The notes below the pieces were generated by a model. The model did not search any database, had not been told where the DNA came from, and worked only from the letters and a program-made list of their open reading frames with translations. A stretch of 64,000 bases of DNA, from the NCBI RefSeq assembly GCF_039872745.1, contig NZ_JBDPZD010000002.1:248001-312000 (forward strand), written 5' to 3'. The position numbers and the translations under genes were made by a program. This stretch comes from Pelomonas paludis (lineage in GTDB: Bacteria > Pseudomonadota > Gammaproteobacteria > Burkholderiales > Burkholderiaceae_C). Each line of letters opens with the position of its first letter. The first letter of the stretch is position 1. Of the stretch, positions 41,093 to 48,742 are shown one piece after another.

Positions 41093-42511
41093 TCAAGCCT
41101 GCATGAACCCCAGGCTGCGCGCACTGCCGAAGTTGCGCAGATTGGGCAGGGTCGCGTCGAGCTGAGCCTCGCTGGCGCCCAGCCAGCGCAGCAGCGTGGC
41201 GGCGTACTGGTCGACTGAGGCGCTGGGCAGCCAGCGGCCATGGCGCTCCCAAGACTCGACGCCCACGTCATCGGGCCCGCCCAGGGCCAGCTCGGGGAAG
41301 CGGCCATGCGCGCCGCCCTTCACCGCACCGCCCAGCACGAGCTGGGTGTTGCCCCAGGCGTGGTCGGTGCCGTCGCTGGCGTTGGGGGCAAAGGTGCGGC
41401 CGAAGTCGCTTTGCGTGAACAGGGTGACGGCATTGCCCATGCCGATGGCCTGCATGGCCGCATCAAAGGCCGCCAGGGCATCACCCAGACCCTTGAGCAG
41501 GCCGGCGTGCTGGCCCTGCAGCACGTCGTCGGCGATCTGGGCGTTGTGGGTGTCGTAGCCGCCCTGCTGGGCGAAGAAGATCTGCCGGCTGCCGCCCACG
41601 ACGGCCCGGCCCAACACGAGCTTGGCCACCTGGTAGAGCTGGCTGGCCAGGGGGTTGGTGAACTTGCCGTCGCGGATCAAGGGCGCAAAGGCCGTATCGA
41701 GGGGCGCGGTGAGGGCCTGCTGGCCGGGGCTGAGCCAGACCAGGTCGCGCAGCCGGTCCGAGACCTCGAAGGCGTCGCGCTGCTGGGCGGCGAAGGCGCT
41801 CATCAGGGGTGTCTCGCCATTGCCTGCGTTGCCGGCATACAGCGCCTGCAGGGCCAGCTTGCGCTTGGCGAGGGCGCCGCTGGTGTCGGCCATCGCATGG
41901 GCGCCGAAGTACTCGCCGGGGCTGGGCAGCACCAGGGGCACGGCCGAGTCCGACAGCCCGAAGCGCCCATTGCCGCCCACCGAGATGACCGGGTTGCGCA
42001 TCTGCATCTGCCCGGCGGCGCGGCCGCCCCAGCCGGTGCGGGCTTGCAGGTCGGCACTGCCGGCCTCCCACAGGGTCTGCTGGTCGGAGTGAGAGAACAG
42101 GCTGCCCGGCACGCCAGGGCCGCGGCCCTTGGCGGCGAGGTAGTCGGCCCGCGTCAGCGGCGCCACCAAGGGGCCGGTATTGAAGAGCGCGGCCAGCCGG
42201 CCGCTGGCGCCGGACAGCGAAGCCAGCGAGGCCAGCGACGGGTGCAGGCCGAAGTCGGTGCCCCCGAGCCGGATGAGGCTGGACTTGGGCAGGGCCAAGC
42301 GGCCCCGCACGGCGGCATAGGGCGTGTAGCGCGCGTCCAGCGGCACCACGGTGTTGAGGCCATCGTTGCCACCAAACAGGAAGACGCAGACCAGGGCCTT
42401 GTAGTCGTCGGCGTGGGCTTCGGGCGCGAAGAGCGCGGGCAGCGCGCCACCCCCCAGCGCGCCCAGAGCAGCCAGTACGCGGCGACGGTGGAGCGAAAAC
42501 AGCGGCGTCAT
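41093..42511 (-). CDS. DUF1501 exported protein
   Basis: This 472-residue protein has an N-terminal HRRRVLAALGALGGGAL that looks like a Tat signal. DUF1501 blocks follow: VFLFGGNDGLNTVVP (50-64), FALHPSL-like, QGGYDTHNAQ, and FTQSDFGRTFAPNASDGTDHAWGN near the end. DUF1501 is distantly related to sulphatase/alkaline-phosphatase folds, and the Asp/His clusters fit metal binding. Its ATG overlaps the stop of the DUF1800 gene by ATGA, the usual pairing of these two families. The function is unknown. Confidence 0.88.
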   Translation of the reverse strand: MTPLFSLHRRRVLAALGALGGGALPALFAPEAHADDYKALVCVFLFGGNDGLNTVVPLDARYTPYAAVRGRLALPKSSLIRLGGTDFGLHPSLASLASLSGASGRLAALFNTGPLVAPLTRADYLAAKGRGPGVPGSLFSHSDQQTLWEAGSADLQARTGWGGRAAGQMQMRNPVISVGGNGRFGLSDSAVPLVLPSPGEYFGAHAMADTSGALAKRKLALQALYAGNAGNGETPLMSAFAAQQRDAFEVSDRLRDLVWLSPGQQALTAPLDTAFAPLIRDGKFTNPLASQLYQVAKLVLGRAVVGGSRQIFFAQQGGYDTHNAQIADDVLQGQHAGLLKGLGDALAAFDAAMQAIGMGNAVTLFTQSDFGRTFAPNASDGTDHAWGNTQLVLGGAVKGGAHGRFPELALGGPDDVGVESWERHGRWLPSASVDQYAATLLRWLGASEAQLDATLPNLRNFGSARSLGFMQA

Positions 42512-44256
42512 CAGCGTGGCACCTGGTATTGCGGGGACGCAAGCAACAGCAGCGCGGCGGTGCGCACGCGGCGTTCGCGCCAGTCGTTGGGGTTGGTCTT
42601 GTCGGTCCAGGCGTTGACGGCGTCCTGCACGGCACTGCGGCTGGCCTCCGGCAAGGCGCGGCCCAGCAGGGTCATGGACATCTGGTCGAGCAGCTTGGCG
42701 CCGTCGTCGGCACGGGCGGTCCAGCCTGCCAGGCTGAGCTTGGTGCCGATGGCGTTGGCCAGTTCGGGGTTGGGCTGGGCGCCGCCTTGGTCGATGAAGA
42801 AGCTCAGGAAGTTGAGCCGCGCCAGCGCGGTGTTGGCGTTGTGGATGCCAAAGGCCGGGCCGACCAGGGTGGTGCCAGGCACCGGGTAGTCCGGCGGGTA
42901 GAAGTTGAAAACCGAGGGCGCGTGGAACAGGTGCTGGTTGAGCTGCTCGCCCCACCAGTAGCCCATGGCATCGCCATCGCTGCGGCCATCGAGCAAACGC
43001 AGCGTGCCCGTCATGAAAAGCACAGGCTCGCGCAGGCGGCCGGCGTTGGCGGGCGGGGTGTCGCCGCGCGCTTCGGCATCGAGCAGGACGGCGGCCACGG
43101 TGGCGGCCAGATCGCCGCGCTGGCGCTGCCCGAAGCTGCGGCCATTGGCCACAAAACTGCCGGTGCTGAAGGCCAGCGCCACACGCTCGACATAGGCCGG
43201 GCTGGGGTTGCTGGTGACCAGCGCCTGGATCATCTGGCGGCCGATGAAGGGCGCCATATTGGGGTGCTCCATCAGGCTGTCGAGCACGGTGTCGAGCGCC
43301 TGGACGGGCGTGCTGCTGGCGGCCTTGTTGCGGCCGCTGAGCAGGCTGCGGGCCTCTTTGTCGTGCCGGGCTGGCAGCGCGACCATGTCGCCACCGTAGT
43401 AGGTGCAGTTGCTGCCCTGGGGCCAGCAGCCCCAGCGGGTGCTGCCGCCGGCCGGATAGGTCCAGCCCGTCAGCGCATAGGCGTAGGCGCGGACGGTGGC
43501 GTTGTCGTAGGTGGGCTGGCAGGTGCCCGTCTGCAAGCTGCCATCGGGCTGGAGCAAGCAGGTGCCCAGGCTGAAGAGCTGCAGCAACTCGCGCGCGAAG
43601 TTCTCGTTGGGGGCGGTGGGGTCGTTGTTGGCGTGGTCGAGGTAGTCGCCCATCACCGGCGACAGCGCCACGCGGCGCAGCACCTCGCGGTAGTTGTCAA
43701 AAGCCAGGTCCAGGAAGAGCTGCTGGTAGCGCCGCAAGCCATAGGTGCCCGAGACCTCACGGTCACTGACGACCAGAATCTGCTGCAAGGCCAGAGCCAC
43801 GCGCTGGCGCAGCTGGTCGCTGCCACCGAGCGCATTGCGATAGAAGTCGCGCACCAAAGGCTCGGCCGAGTAGTAGTCGCGCCAGCACTGCACGGGGGCG
43901 CCGGGGTCGTCACAGATGAAGCCATCGGTGTTGACGTGCACGCGGTCGTCGCCGCCATCGCTGTAGCGGCTGGCCGGCAGCGCCATCTGTGCCTGGACCC
44001 AGGCCACGGCGCTTTGGCTCTTGAGGCTGGCAACCAGGGCTTCAGTCGCGCCAAAGCTGGCTTGGTCGGCCAGGCGCACGGCGTCACGGTCACTCAGCGG
44101 CGCCAGGGCCGGCAGGCTGGGCTCGGGGCTGGGCCCGGGCGTGCTGCCACCACCACTGCTGCCGCCCCCGCCGCCACCGCAGGCCGTCAGCAGCACGCCA
44201 AGCGCCAGCGCCAACGCGGGCGCAAGTCGGTGGGTCAGGCGAGGTCCCGGAGGCAT
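42511..44256 (-). CDS. DUF1800 lipoprotein
   Basis: The protein has 581 residues from the ATG at 44256. A lipoprotein signal ends in LLTAC followed by Gly/Ser-rich sequence. The DUF1800 domain has the blocks LADQASFGATEALV, VALSPVMGDYLDHANN, PNENFARELLQLFSLGT and GRQMIQALVTSNPSP. Several Cys residues in pairs suggest disulphides in the periplasm. It is translationally coupled to the DUF1501 gene downstream. The pair is widespread in environmental Gram-negatives and biochemically uncharacterised as far as I know. Confidence 0.88.
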   Translation of the reverse strand: MPPGPRLTHRLAPALALALGVLLTACGGGGGGSSGGGSTPGPSPEPSLPALAPLSDRDAVRLADQASFGATEALVASLKSQSAVAWVQAQMALPASRYSDGGDDRVHVNTDGFICDDPGAPVQCWRDYYSAEPLVRDFYRNALGGSDQLRQRVALALQQILVVSDREVSGTYGLRRYQQLFLDLAFDNYREVLRRVALSPVMGDYLDHANNDPTAPNENFARELLQLFSLGTCLLQPDGSLQTGTCQPTYDNATVRAYAYALTGWTYPAGGSTRWGCWPQGSNCTYYGGDMVALPARHDKEARSLLSGRNKAASSTPVQALDTVLDSLMEHPNMAPFIGRQMIQALVTSNPSPAYVERVALAFSTGSFVANGRSFGQRQRGDLAATVAAVLLDAEARGDTPPANAGRLREPVLFMTGTLRLLDGRSDGDAMGYWWGEQLNQHLFHAPSVFNFYPPDYPVPGTTLVGPAFGIHNANTALARLNFLSFFIDQGGAQPNPELANAIGTKLSLAGWTARADDGAKLLDQMSMTLLGRALPEASRSAVQDAVNAWTDKTNPNDWRERRVRTAALLLLASPQYQVPR

Positions 44257-44332
44257 GGCGGCACATGATGCCGCAGCCAATGCCGCCCGCAGCGGAAAGC
44301 CAGGTCTGCGCGGGTAAGTGAGCGTGTCGGTG

Positions 44333-44827
44333 TCAGCCCCGCTGCGCGCAGTTCACCGGCCGCGCACCGAGCAGTTCGGTCAGCACCTTGGGCTCGATGC
44401 CCACGAGGTAGCCGCGCCGGCCGCCGTTGATGCAGATGCGCGGCAAGGTGAGGATGCTGGCCTCGACATAGATCGGCATGGCCTTGCGCACCCCGAAGGG
44501 CGAGGTGCCACCGACCATGTAGCCGCTGTGGCGCTGCGCGACCTCGGGCTTGCAGGGCTCGACCTTCTTGCACGGGATCTGGCGCGCCAGCTCCTTCAAG
44601 CTGACTGTGCAATCACCATGCATCAGCACGATCAGGGGCTCGGCCTTGTCGTCTTGCATCACCAGGGTCTTGACCACCGCATGCTCGTCCACGCCGAGCT
44701 GGCGCGCGGACTCGGCCGTGCCGCCGTGGTCCACGTAGTCGTAGGGGTGCTCGGTGAATTCGACGCCGGCCTTGCGCAGCATCTGCGTGGCCGGCGTCTC
44801 GGAAACGTGCGTGCCTTTCTTGCTCAT
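44333..44827 (-). CDS. ybaK: Cys-tRNA(Pro) deacylase YbaK
   Basis: YbaK removes cysteine from mischarged tRNA-Pro in trans. The 164 residues match the family throughout: TPATQMLRKAGVEFTEHPYDY at the start, the essential Lys in AVVKTLVMQDD, then GYMVGGTSPFG and INGGRRGYLVGI. It stands alone. Its upstream side faces a DUF2975/HTH operon across 202 bp that hold a REP-like hairpin region (ATCCCC/GGGGAT at 44860-44874, then GGGCC/GGCCC) and a candidate operator. Confidence 0.95.
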   Translation of the reverse strand: MSKKGTHVSETPATQMLRKAGVEFTEHPYDYVDHGGTAESARQLGVDEHAVVKTLVMQDDKAEPLIVLMHGDCTVSLKELARQIPCKKVEPCKPEVAQRHSGYMVGGTSPFGVRKAMPIYVEASILTLPRICINGGRRGYLVGIEPKVLTELLGARPVNCAQRG

Positions 44828-44963
44828 GTCCGCCCCTCGTCTGTCGGGTACGCCATCCGATCCCCCGTGGGGATGCGGGCCGGCTTGGGAGCGGCCCGGC
44901 GCTCGGCCCGCTGTTTCTCAGCCGTTCCGTGATTCATAGCCGTCATTGTCGGCCGCAGCCGCT

Positions 44964-44981
44964 CATTGCTTCGCAGCAATG
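44964..44981 (+). promoter_or_regulatory. Candidate operator upstream of the DUF2975/HTH pair
   Basis: CATTGCT-tcgc-AGCAATG is a perfect 7-bp inverted repeat, followed by a further GCAAT and a TACAAT (-10-like, 44993-44998). It lies 48 nt before the first gene. Autoregulation by the small HTH protein encoded in the operon is the natural guess. Confidence 0.45.
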
Positions 44982-45029
44982 TTTTATCGCAATACAATAA
45001 TTTCACCCCGACCAGCCCGGCCGCCTTCC

Positions 45030-45578
45030 ATGCCCGAAGAATTCAGCCCCAGCGGCCTGCGCCGCATCCGCCGCCTGGCCTTCTGGGTGCGCCTGATGTG
45101 CGTGGTCGGGGCGTTGGCGGTGGTCTTCCTGCCCTTTGTGTTCTGGGCCCAGGCCGACTGGGTGGCCCAGGTGCTGCGCGACGAATGGCGGCTGCCCCTG
45201 GTGCAGATGGACCTGGCCAGCCGACTGGGTGGCCTGGCCGCGTCGCTGATCCCAGCCGGCTTCATCGTCTACGTGTGCTGGCATATGTGGGCGCTGTTTG
45301 GCTGCTTTGCCGAGGGCGAACTGCTGGCGCGCACACCGGCCGAGCATCTGCGCCGCCTTGGGCTCGGGCTCACGCTGCTGGCCGCCGCGCAGCCCATCAG
45401 CCAGACCCTGGTGGTGCTGGCCGTCACCCTGGGCAACCCGCCGGGCGAACGGCGGCTGTGGTTCGGGCTCTCGTCCACGCACTACTTGGTGCTGCTCTTC
45501 GGCCTGCTGCTGCTGGCCCTGGCCCAGGTGCTGCTGGAGGGCTCGCGCGTGGCTGAGGAAAACCGCGAGTTCATCTGA
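45030..45578 (+). CDS. DUF2975 four-helix membrane protein
   Basis: This 182-residue protein has four membrane helices (about 15-40, 70-95, 108-132 and 145-168), a central acidic motif (FAEGELLARTPAEHLRRLG) and the typical end AEENREFI. DUF2975 proteins are almost always encoded next to a small YozG-type HTH regulator, as here with 3 nt between the genes. Function is unknown; a membrane sensor or partner of the regulator is proposed from context. Start ATG 45030; an earlier ATG (44979) lies inside the inverted repeat. Confidence 0.85.
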   Translation: MPEEFSPSGLRRIRRLAFWVRLMCVVGALAVVFLPFVFWAQADWVAQVLRDEWRLPLVQMDLASRLGGLAASLIPAGFIVYVCWHMWALFGCFAEGELLARTPAEHLRRLGLGLTLLAAAQPISQTLVVLAVTLGNPPGERRLWFGLSSTHYLVLLFGLLLLALAQVLLEGSRVAEENREFI

Positions 45579-45581
45579 AGC

Positions 45582-45824
45582 ATGCCGATCGTCGTCACCC
45601 TCGATGTCATGCTCGCCAAGCGCAAGATGCGCTCGCGCGAGCTGGCCGAGCGTGTGGGCATCACCGAGGCCAATCTGTCGCTGCTCAAGTCGGGCAAGGT
45701 GCGCGGCGTGCGCTTCGAGACCCTCTCAGCCATCTGCCAGGCGCTGGACTGCCAGCCCGGCGAGCTCTTGAGCTGGGTGCCCGGCCCCGAGCCTGAAGAC
45801 GGCGGTGGAGGCCCGGGTGACTAA
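45582..45824 (+). CDS. Small YozG-like XRE-family HTH regulator
   Basis: The 80 residues are essentially one helix-turn-helix domain (MLAKRKMRSRELAERVGITE, then NLSLLKSGKVRGVRFETLSA), with the CQALDCQPGELL ending of the Cro/C1 YozG group and a glycine-rich tail. It is paired with the DUF2975 gene and probably represses their common promoter. The stop lies inside the next gene, whose GTG start overlaps by 8 bases. Confidence 0.92.
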   Translation: MPIVVTLDVMLAKRKMRSRELAERVGITEANLSLLKSGKVRGVRFETLSAICQALDCQPGELLSWVPGPEPEDGGGGPGD

Positions 45825-46407
45825 CCGGTTGCAGCTGCGCCGCCCGGCCTTGGGGCTGGTGATCCTGGCCGCGCACCTGGGGCTGGCACTGCTGCTCAAC
45901 CTGCGCCCAGGCCAGGCACCGCAGCCACAGGCGCGGCTGCAACTGCGGCTGATCCCCGCCGAACGCCCAGCTGCCCTGCCGCCCAGCCAGTCAATCACAC
46001 CACCTCCCCCGGCGCTGCGGGCCCTGCCCCGCCCTTCGGTGCCGCCACCGGCCATCGTGCTGCTGCCCCGTGCGGACACCGAGCCGGTTGAACCGGCTCA
46101 GCGTGCCGAGCCCGCGCCAACTGCTGCCCCACTGGCCGAAGCACCCGCCTCGGCCCCCCAACCCCTGCTGCTGCACACCGAAGCCACGCGCCGCGCCGTG
46201 CGCGAGGCCGCCCGCAACCCGCCGCTGGCCGTGGTGGCCCAGACGGGCCTGCCGCAGCGCGAAACCCGCGATCAACGCCTCGCACGCACCATGTCTGAAG
46301 CCGGGCGGGGCGACTGCGGCAAGGGCGAGTACGCGGGCGGCGGCATGGGCTTGCTCAGCCTGCCTTTCTGGATCGCCGCCGAAGTACGCGGCCAATGCGC
46401 CAAATGA
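45817..46407 (+). CDS. Unknown proline-rich single-helix membrane protein
   Basis: This 196-residue protein (GTG at 45817) has no recognised family. One N-terminal membrane helix (about 12-30, PALGLVILAAHLGLALLLN) is followed by a Pro/Ala-rich stretch (about 50-110) like the periplasmic spacer of TonB proteins. A short C-terminal domain has two cysteines (GRGDCGKGEYAGGGMG and RGQCAK). There is no TonB C-terminal fold, so a TonB label would be wrong. It is coupled at both ends: 8-base overlap with the HTH gene and ATGA overlap with the next gene. It may tether something to the inner membrane. Confidence 0.6.
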   Translation: MTNRLQLRRPALGLVILAAHLGLALLLNLRPGQAPQPQARLQLRLIPAERPAALPPSQSITPPPPALRALPRPSVPPPAIVLLPRADTEPVEPAQRAEPAPTAAPLAEAPASAPQPLLLHTEATRRAVREAARNPPLAVVAQTGLPQRETRDQRLARTMSEAGRGDCGKGEYAGGGMGLLSLPFWIAAEVRGQCAK

Positions 46408-47252
46408 ACCACCTCCGCCCCACGCTCACCGCGCTTGCCGCCGCCGTCCTGTGCATCGTGCTTGCGCTGGGTCTGGCCAACCTGGCGCTGGCCCAAGACG
46501 CGGCAGAGCAGGTCGCCGAGCCCGCCGCCGCACCGGCTGTCCTGCCCACGGTCTCGACGACGCTGCAGCGCCACCACGACGCGCTGGCCTACGGCGAGAT
46601 CCGCCCCTGGCTGCAAGGGGTCGATCAGTGGGGCGAGGGCCTGTACCGCTGGGACTTCACGCTCAAGTCCAAGTCGTCCAGCGCCCTGCCCTCTCCCCTC
46701 AAGCTGGCGCTCGCCACCGATGACGCCTACCTGCCGCTGAGCCTGGACTCGCGCGGTGTCTTCCATCTGCCGACACTCACCAGCGCAGCCGCTGCAACGG
46801 CCGAGCTGGCTGCCAATGTCGAGCGCGGCAGCCTGTCCGTGACCTGGACCCTGGCACCCACGCTCGACGCCAGCACGCTGCGCGCGGGCGAGGTGCAGCG
46901 CCTGCTCAAGGTCGCGCTCACGCTGCGCGACAAGCTCTTCCGCTGGTACCAGCGGCCGGTGCGGGCACCGCTGCCGCTGTACATCCGCGTCTGCGCCGCT
47001 GAGGGGCTGTACGCCTACGAGTGGCAGGAGGGCGCCGTGCAGCGACGCCTAGAGCTGCCGCTCGCCGCACCCGCCGCACCTTCAGCTTTGCCAGCTTCCG
47101 ATACGGGTGCCGCTGCCCAGCCCGGCACCCCCGCCATCCCCTGCGTACGGCTCACGGGGGCTGAGGCTGTCCCTGCCGACGCACGGCTGGTCGGCCCGGC
47201 CGGGCCGCTATCAGCTGCACGCGTCGATCTGCGCCACGCCAAGGACAACTGA
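46404..47252 (+). CDS. Unknown exported protein, paralogue 1
   Basis: This 282-residue protein from the ATGA-overlapping start (46404; ATG 46395 possible) has a signal peptide to about residue 31 (…ANLALAQ). The body aligns with the next gene along its length: LPTVSTTLQRHHDALAYGEI against LPTVETQLKRDQSVMPYGRI, then QWGEGLYRWDF against QYGEGLVRMDW, DDAYLPLSLDSRGVFHLPTL against DEGYHPIQIAPDGSFKLPLL, and CAAEGLYAYEWQEG against CAPQAPFELEWHEG. An Ala/Pro-rich insertion near residue 240 is unique to this copy. No known domain is recognised; it is probably periplasmic. Confidence 0.65.
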   Translation: MNHLRPTLTALAAAVLCIVLALGLANLALAQDAAEQVAEPAAAPAVLPTVSTTLQRHHDALAYGEIRPWLQGVDQWGEGLYRWDFTLKSKSSSALPSPLKLALATDDAYLPLSLDSRGVFHLPTLTSAAAATAELAANVERGSLSVTWTLAPTLDASTLRAGEVQRLLKVALTLRDKLFRWYQRPVRAPLPLYIRVCAAEGLYAYEWQEGAVQRRLELPLAAPAAPSALPASDTGAAAQPGTPAIPCVRLTGAEAVPADARLVGPAGPLSAARVDLRHAKDN

Positions 47253-47255
47253 GTG

Positions 47256-48041
47256 ATGACGAAACGCCGCCTCCCCGCCCCACAGCAGCAGCTCCTGCAC
47301 CTCACCCTGGCAGGCATCGCGCTGCTGAGCAGCGGGGCGCGTGCCCAGGACGCCCCGGACACGCCCGCCGTGCTGCCCACCGTCGAAACCCAGCTCAAGC
47401 GCGACCAGAGCGTGATGCCCTACGGCCGCATCAATGAGCTGATGCGCAAGCTGGCGCAATACGGCGAAGGCCTGGTGCGCATGGACTGGAAGGTGGATGC
47501 CGAGAAGTCCAAGGTGCCCATCGCCCAGATGCGCATGGCCATCGCGTCTGACGAGGGCTACCACCCCATCCAGATCGCCCCCGACGGCAGCTTCAAGCTG
47601 CCCCTGCTGCCGGCTGAGCAGGCCAAGTCCGCCGAGGTGGCAACCAACACCGCCAAAGGGCAGATGACGGTACGCGGCAGCCTGGAGCTGAACCTCACGC
47701 CCGAGCAGCTGGACATGGCCACGGTTCGGCGGCTGATGCGCCTGTCGCACCGGCTCAAGACCGAGCTGCTGCCCTGGTATCTGCGCTGGCTCTTCCCGGA
47801 CGTGCAGGGCGTGCTGGTCTGTGCGCCGCAGGCCCCTTTCGAGCTGGAGTGGCACGAGGGCGAACGGCCCGAAGGGCAGCTGATGGCGGTTCAACTGCCG
47901 GCCAACGATCGCGCACAACAAGCCAAAGACGGCGAGCCCGCCCGCGTTTGCCTGCTGCTGACCGGCCAAGAGCGCTGGGGCGACAGCGCCCGCCTGGTGC
48001 CCACGCCCGGCACCAAGCTGAACCTGAAGCTGGGCAGCTGA
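47256..48041 (+). CDS. Unknown exported protein, paralogue 2
   Basis: The protein has 261 residues from the ATG at 47256, with a GTG one codon earlier. A signal peptide ends near …SSGARAQ. It is the tandem paralogue of the preceding gene, with the same order of conserved blocks and a single conserved cysteine region (VLVCAPQAPFELEWHEG). The shared core looks like a beta-rich domain with an alpha segment (VRRLMRLSHRLKTELLPWYL). It starts 3 nt after its neighbour, so the two proteins are probably made together and may form a heteromer. The family is unknown to me. Confidence 0.65.
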   Translation: MTKRRLPAPQQQLLHLTLAGIALLSSGARAQDAPDTPAVLPTVETQLKRDQSVMPYGRINELMRKLAQYGEGLVRMDWKVDAEKSKVPIAQMRMAIASDEGYHPIQIAPDGSFKLPLLPAEQAKSAEVATNTAKGQMTVRGSLELNLTPEQLDMATVRRLMRLSHRLKTELLPWYLRWLFPDVQGVLVCAPQAPFELEWHEGERPEGQLMAVQLPANDRAQQAKDGEPARVCLLLTGQERWGDSARLVPTPGTKLNLKLGS

Positions 48042-48092
48042 GGCCCGCCGGTCGCCGGGACGGCGACACCGGTCGAATCAGATTTGCGGTTT

Positions 48093-48119
48093 CCGGATTC
48101 GGGCTTTCCCGAAATCTGG
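48093..48119 (+). terminator. Hairpin after the paralogue pair
   Basis: TTCGGG-CTTT-CCCGAA (48098-48113) with outer pairing CCGGA/ATCTGG forms an 11-pair stem with a bulge, 52 nt after the stop codon. No T-run follows. It is either a factor-dependent terminator or part of the cheW leader, which also holds a GGCGAAGCGC/GCGCTCGCC stem at about 48161-48184. Confidence 0.4.
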
Positions 48120-48227
48120 CGCGCCAGCTTTGCGCACTCCCTCACGAATTCCGCCCCGGCGAAGCGCGGATAGCGCTCGCCAATGTGCCTATCACATTTA
48201 TCATTTTGATCACTTAAGGAGATCATC

Positions 48228-48710
48228 ATGACGGCCCTCGCACTCATCGAACCCCAAGCCCGCGCTTCAGCCGGCGCCACGCTGCGCGAAGTGCTCACCG
48301 CCCGCCTGGGCCAGGAGGAGTACGCGCTGGACATCCTGGCCGTGCAGGAGATCCGCCGCTACGAGCCGGCGACCCGTATCGCCAACGCGCCCGCCCAGGT
48401 GCTGGGCGTGATGAACCTGCGTGGCGTCATCGTGCCGCTGATCGACCTGCGCCATCGCCTGGGCTTGCCGGCCTTGATCGACTCGCAGACCGTGACCATC
48501 GTGATCCGCCTTGGGCACCGCACCTTTGGTCTGGTCGTGGACGCCGTGGCCGACGTGGTGGCGCTCGACCCCAGCTGCATCCAGCCCTCCCCTCGCCTGG
48601 GCCACCAGGTGCGCACCGAATACCTGACCGGGCTGGCCCGGCTCGAGACCACGAGTGGCGAACGACTGCTGCAACTGGTCGACCTGGCCGCCCTGCTGAG
48701 CGACCTTTGA
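48228..48710 (+). CDS. cheW: Chemotaxis coupling protein CheW
   Basis: CheW bridges chemoreceptors and the kinase CheA. The 160 residues form two SH3-like subdomains with the usual blocks: EEYALDILAVQEIRRYEPAT, APAQVLGVMNLRGVIVPLID, and FGLVVDAVADVVAL. GGAG is 6 nt before the ATG. It lies 32 nt upstream of a chemoreceptor gene and forms a two-gene unit with it, so this CheW may serve that receptor preferentially. No cheA, cheY or flagellar gene is in the window. Confidence 0.95.
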   Translation: MTALALIEPQARASAGATLREVLTARLGQEEYALDILAVQEIRRYEPATRIANAPAQVLGVMNLRGVIVPLIDLRHRLGLPALIDSQTVTIVIRLGHRTFGLVVDAVADVVALDPSCIQPSPRLGHQVRTEYLTGLARLETTSGERLLQLVDLAALLSDL

Positions 48711-48742
48711 ACCACAACCCCACTACCCCGACGGACTCTCCA

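Noticed and set aside
41240..44268. Two long plus-strand open frames over the DUF1501 and DUF1800 genes
   Set aside because: Both are antisense to genes with signal peptides and family motifs, and their translations show no domain.
45817..46407. TonB-like energy transducer
   Set aside because: The N-terminal helix and proline-rich part fit, but the C-terminal TonB fold and its YP motif are missing.
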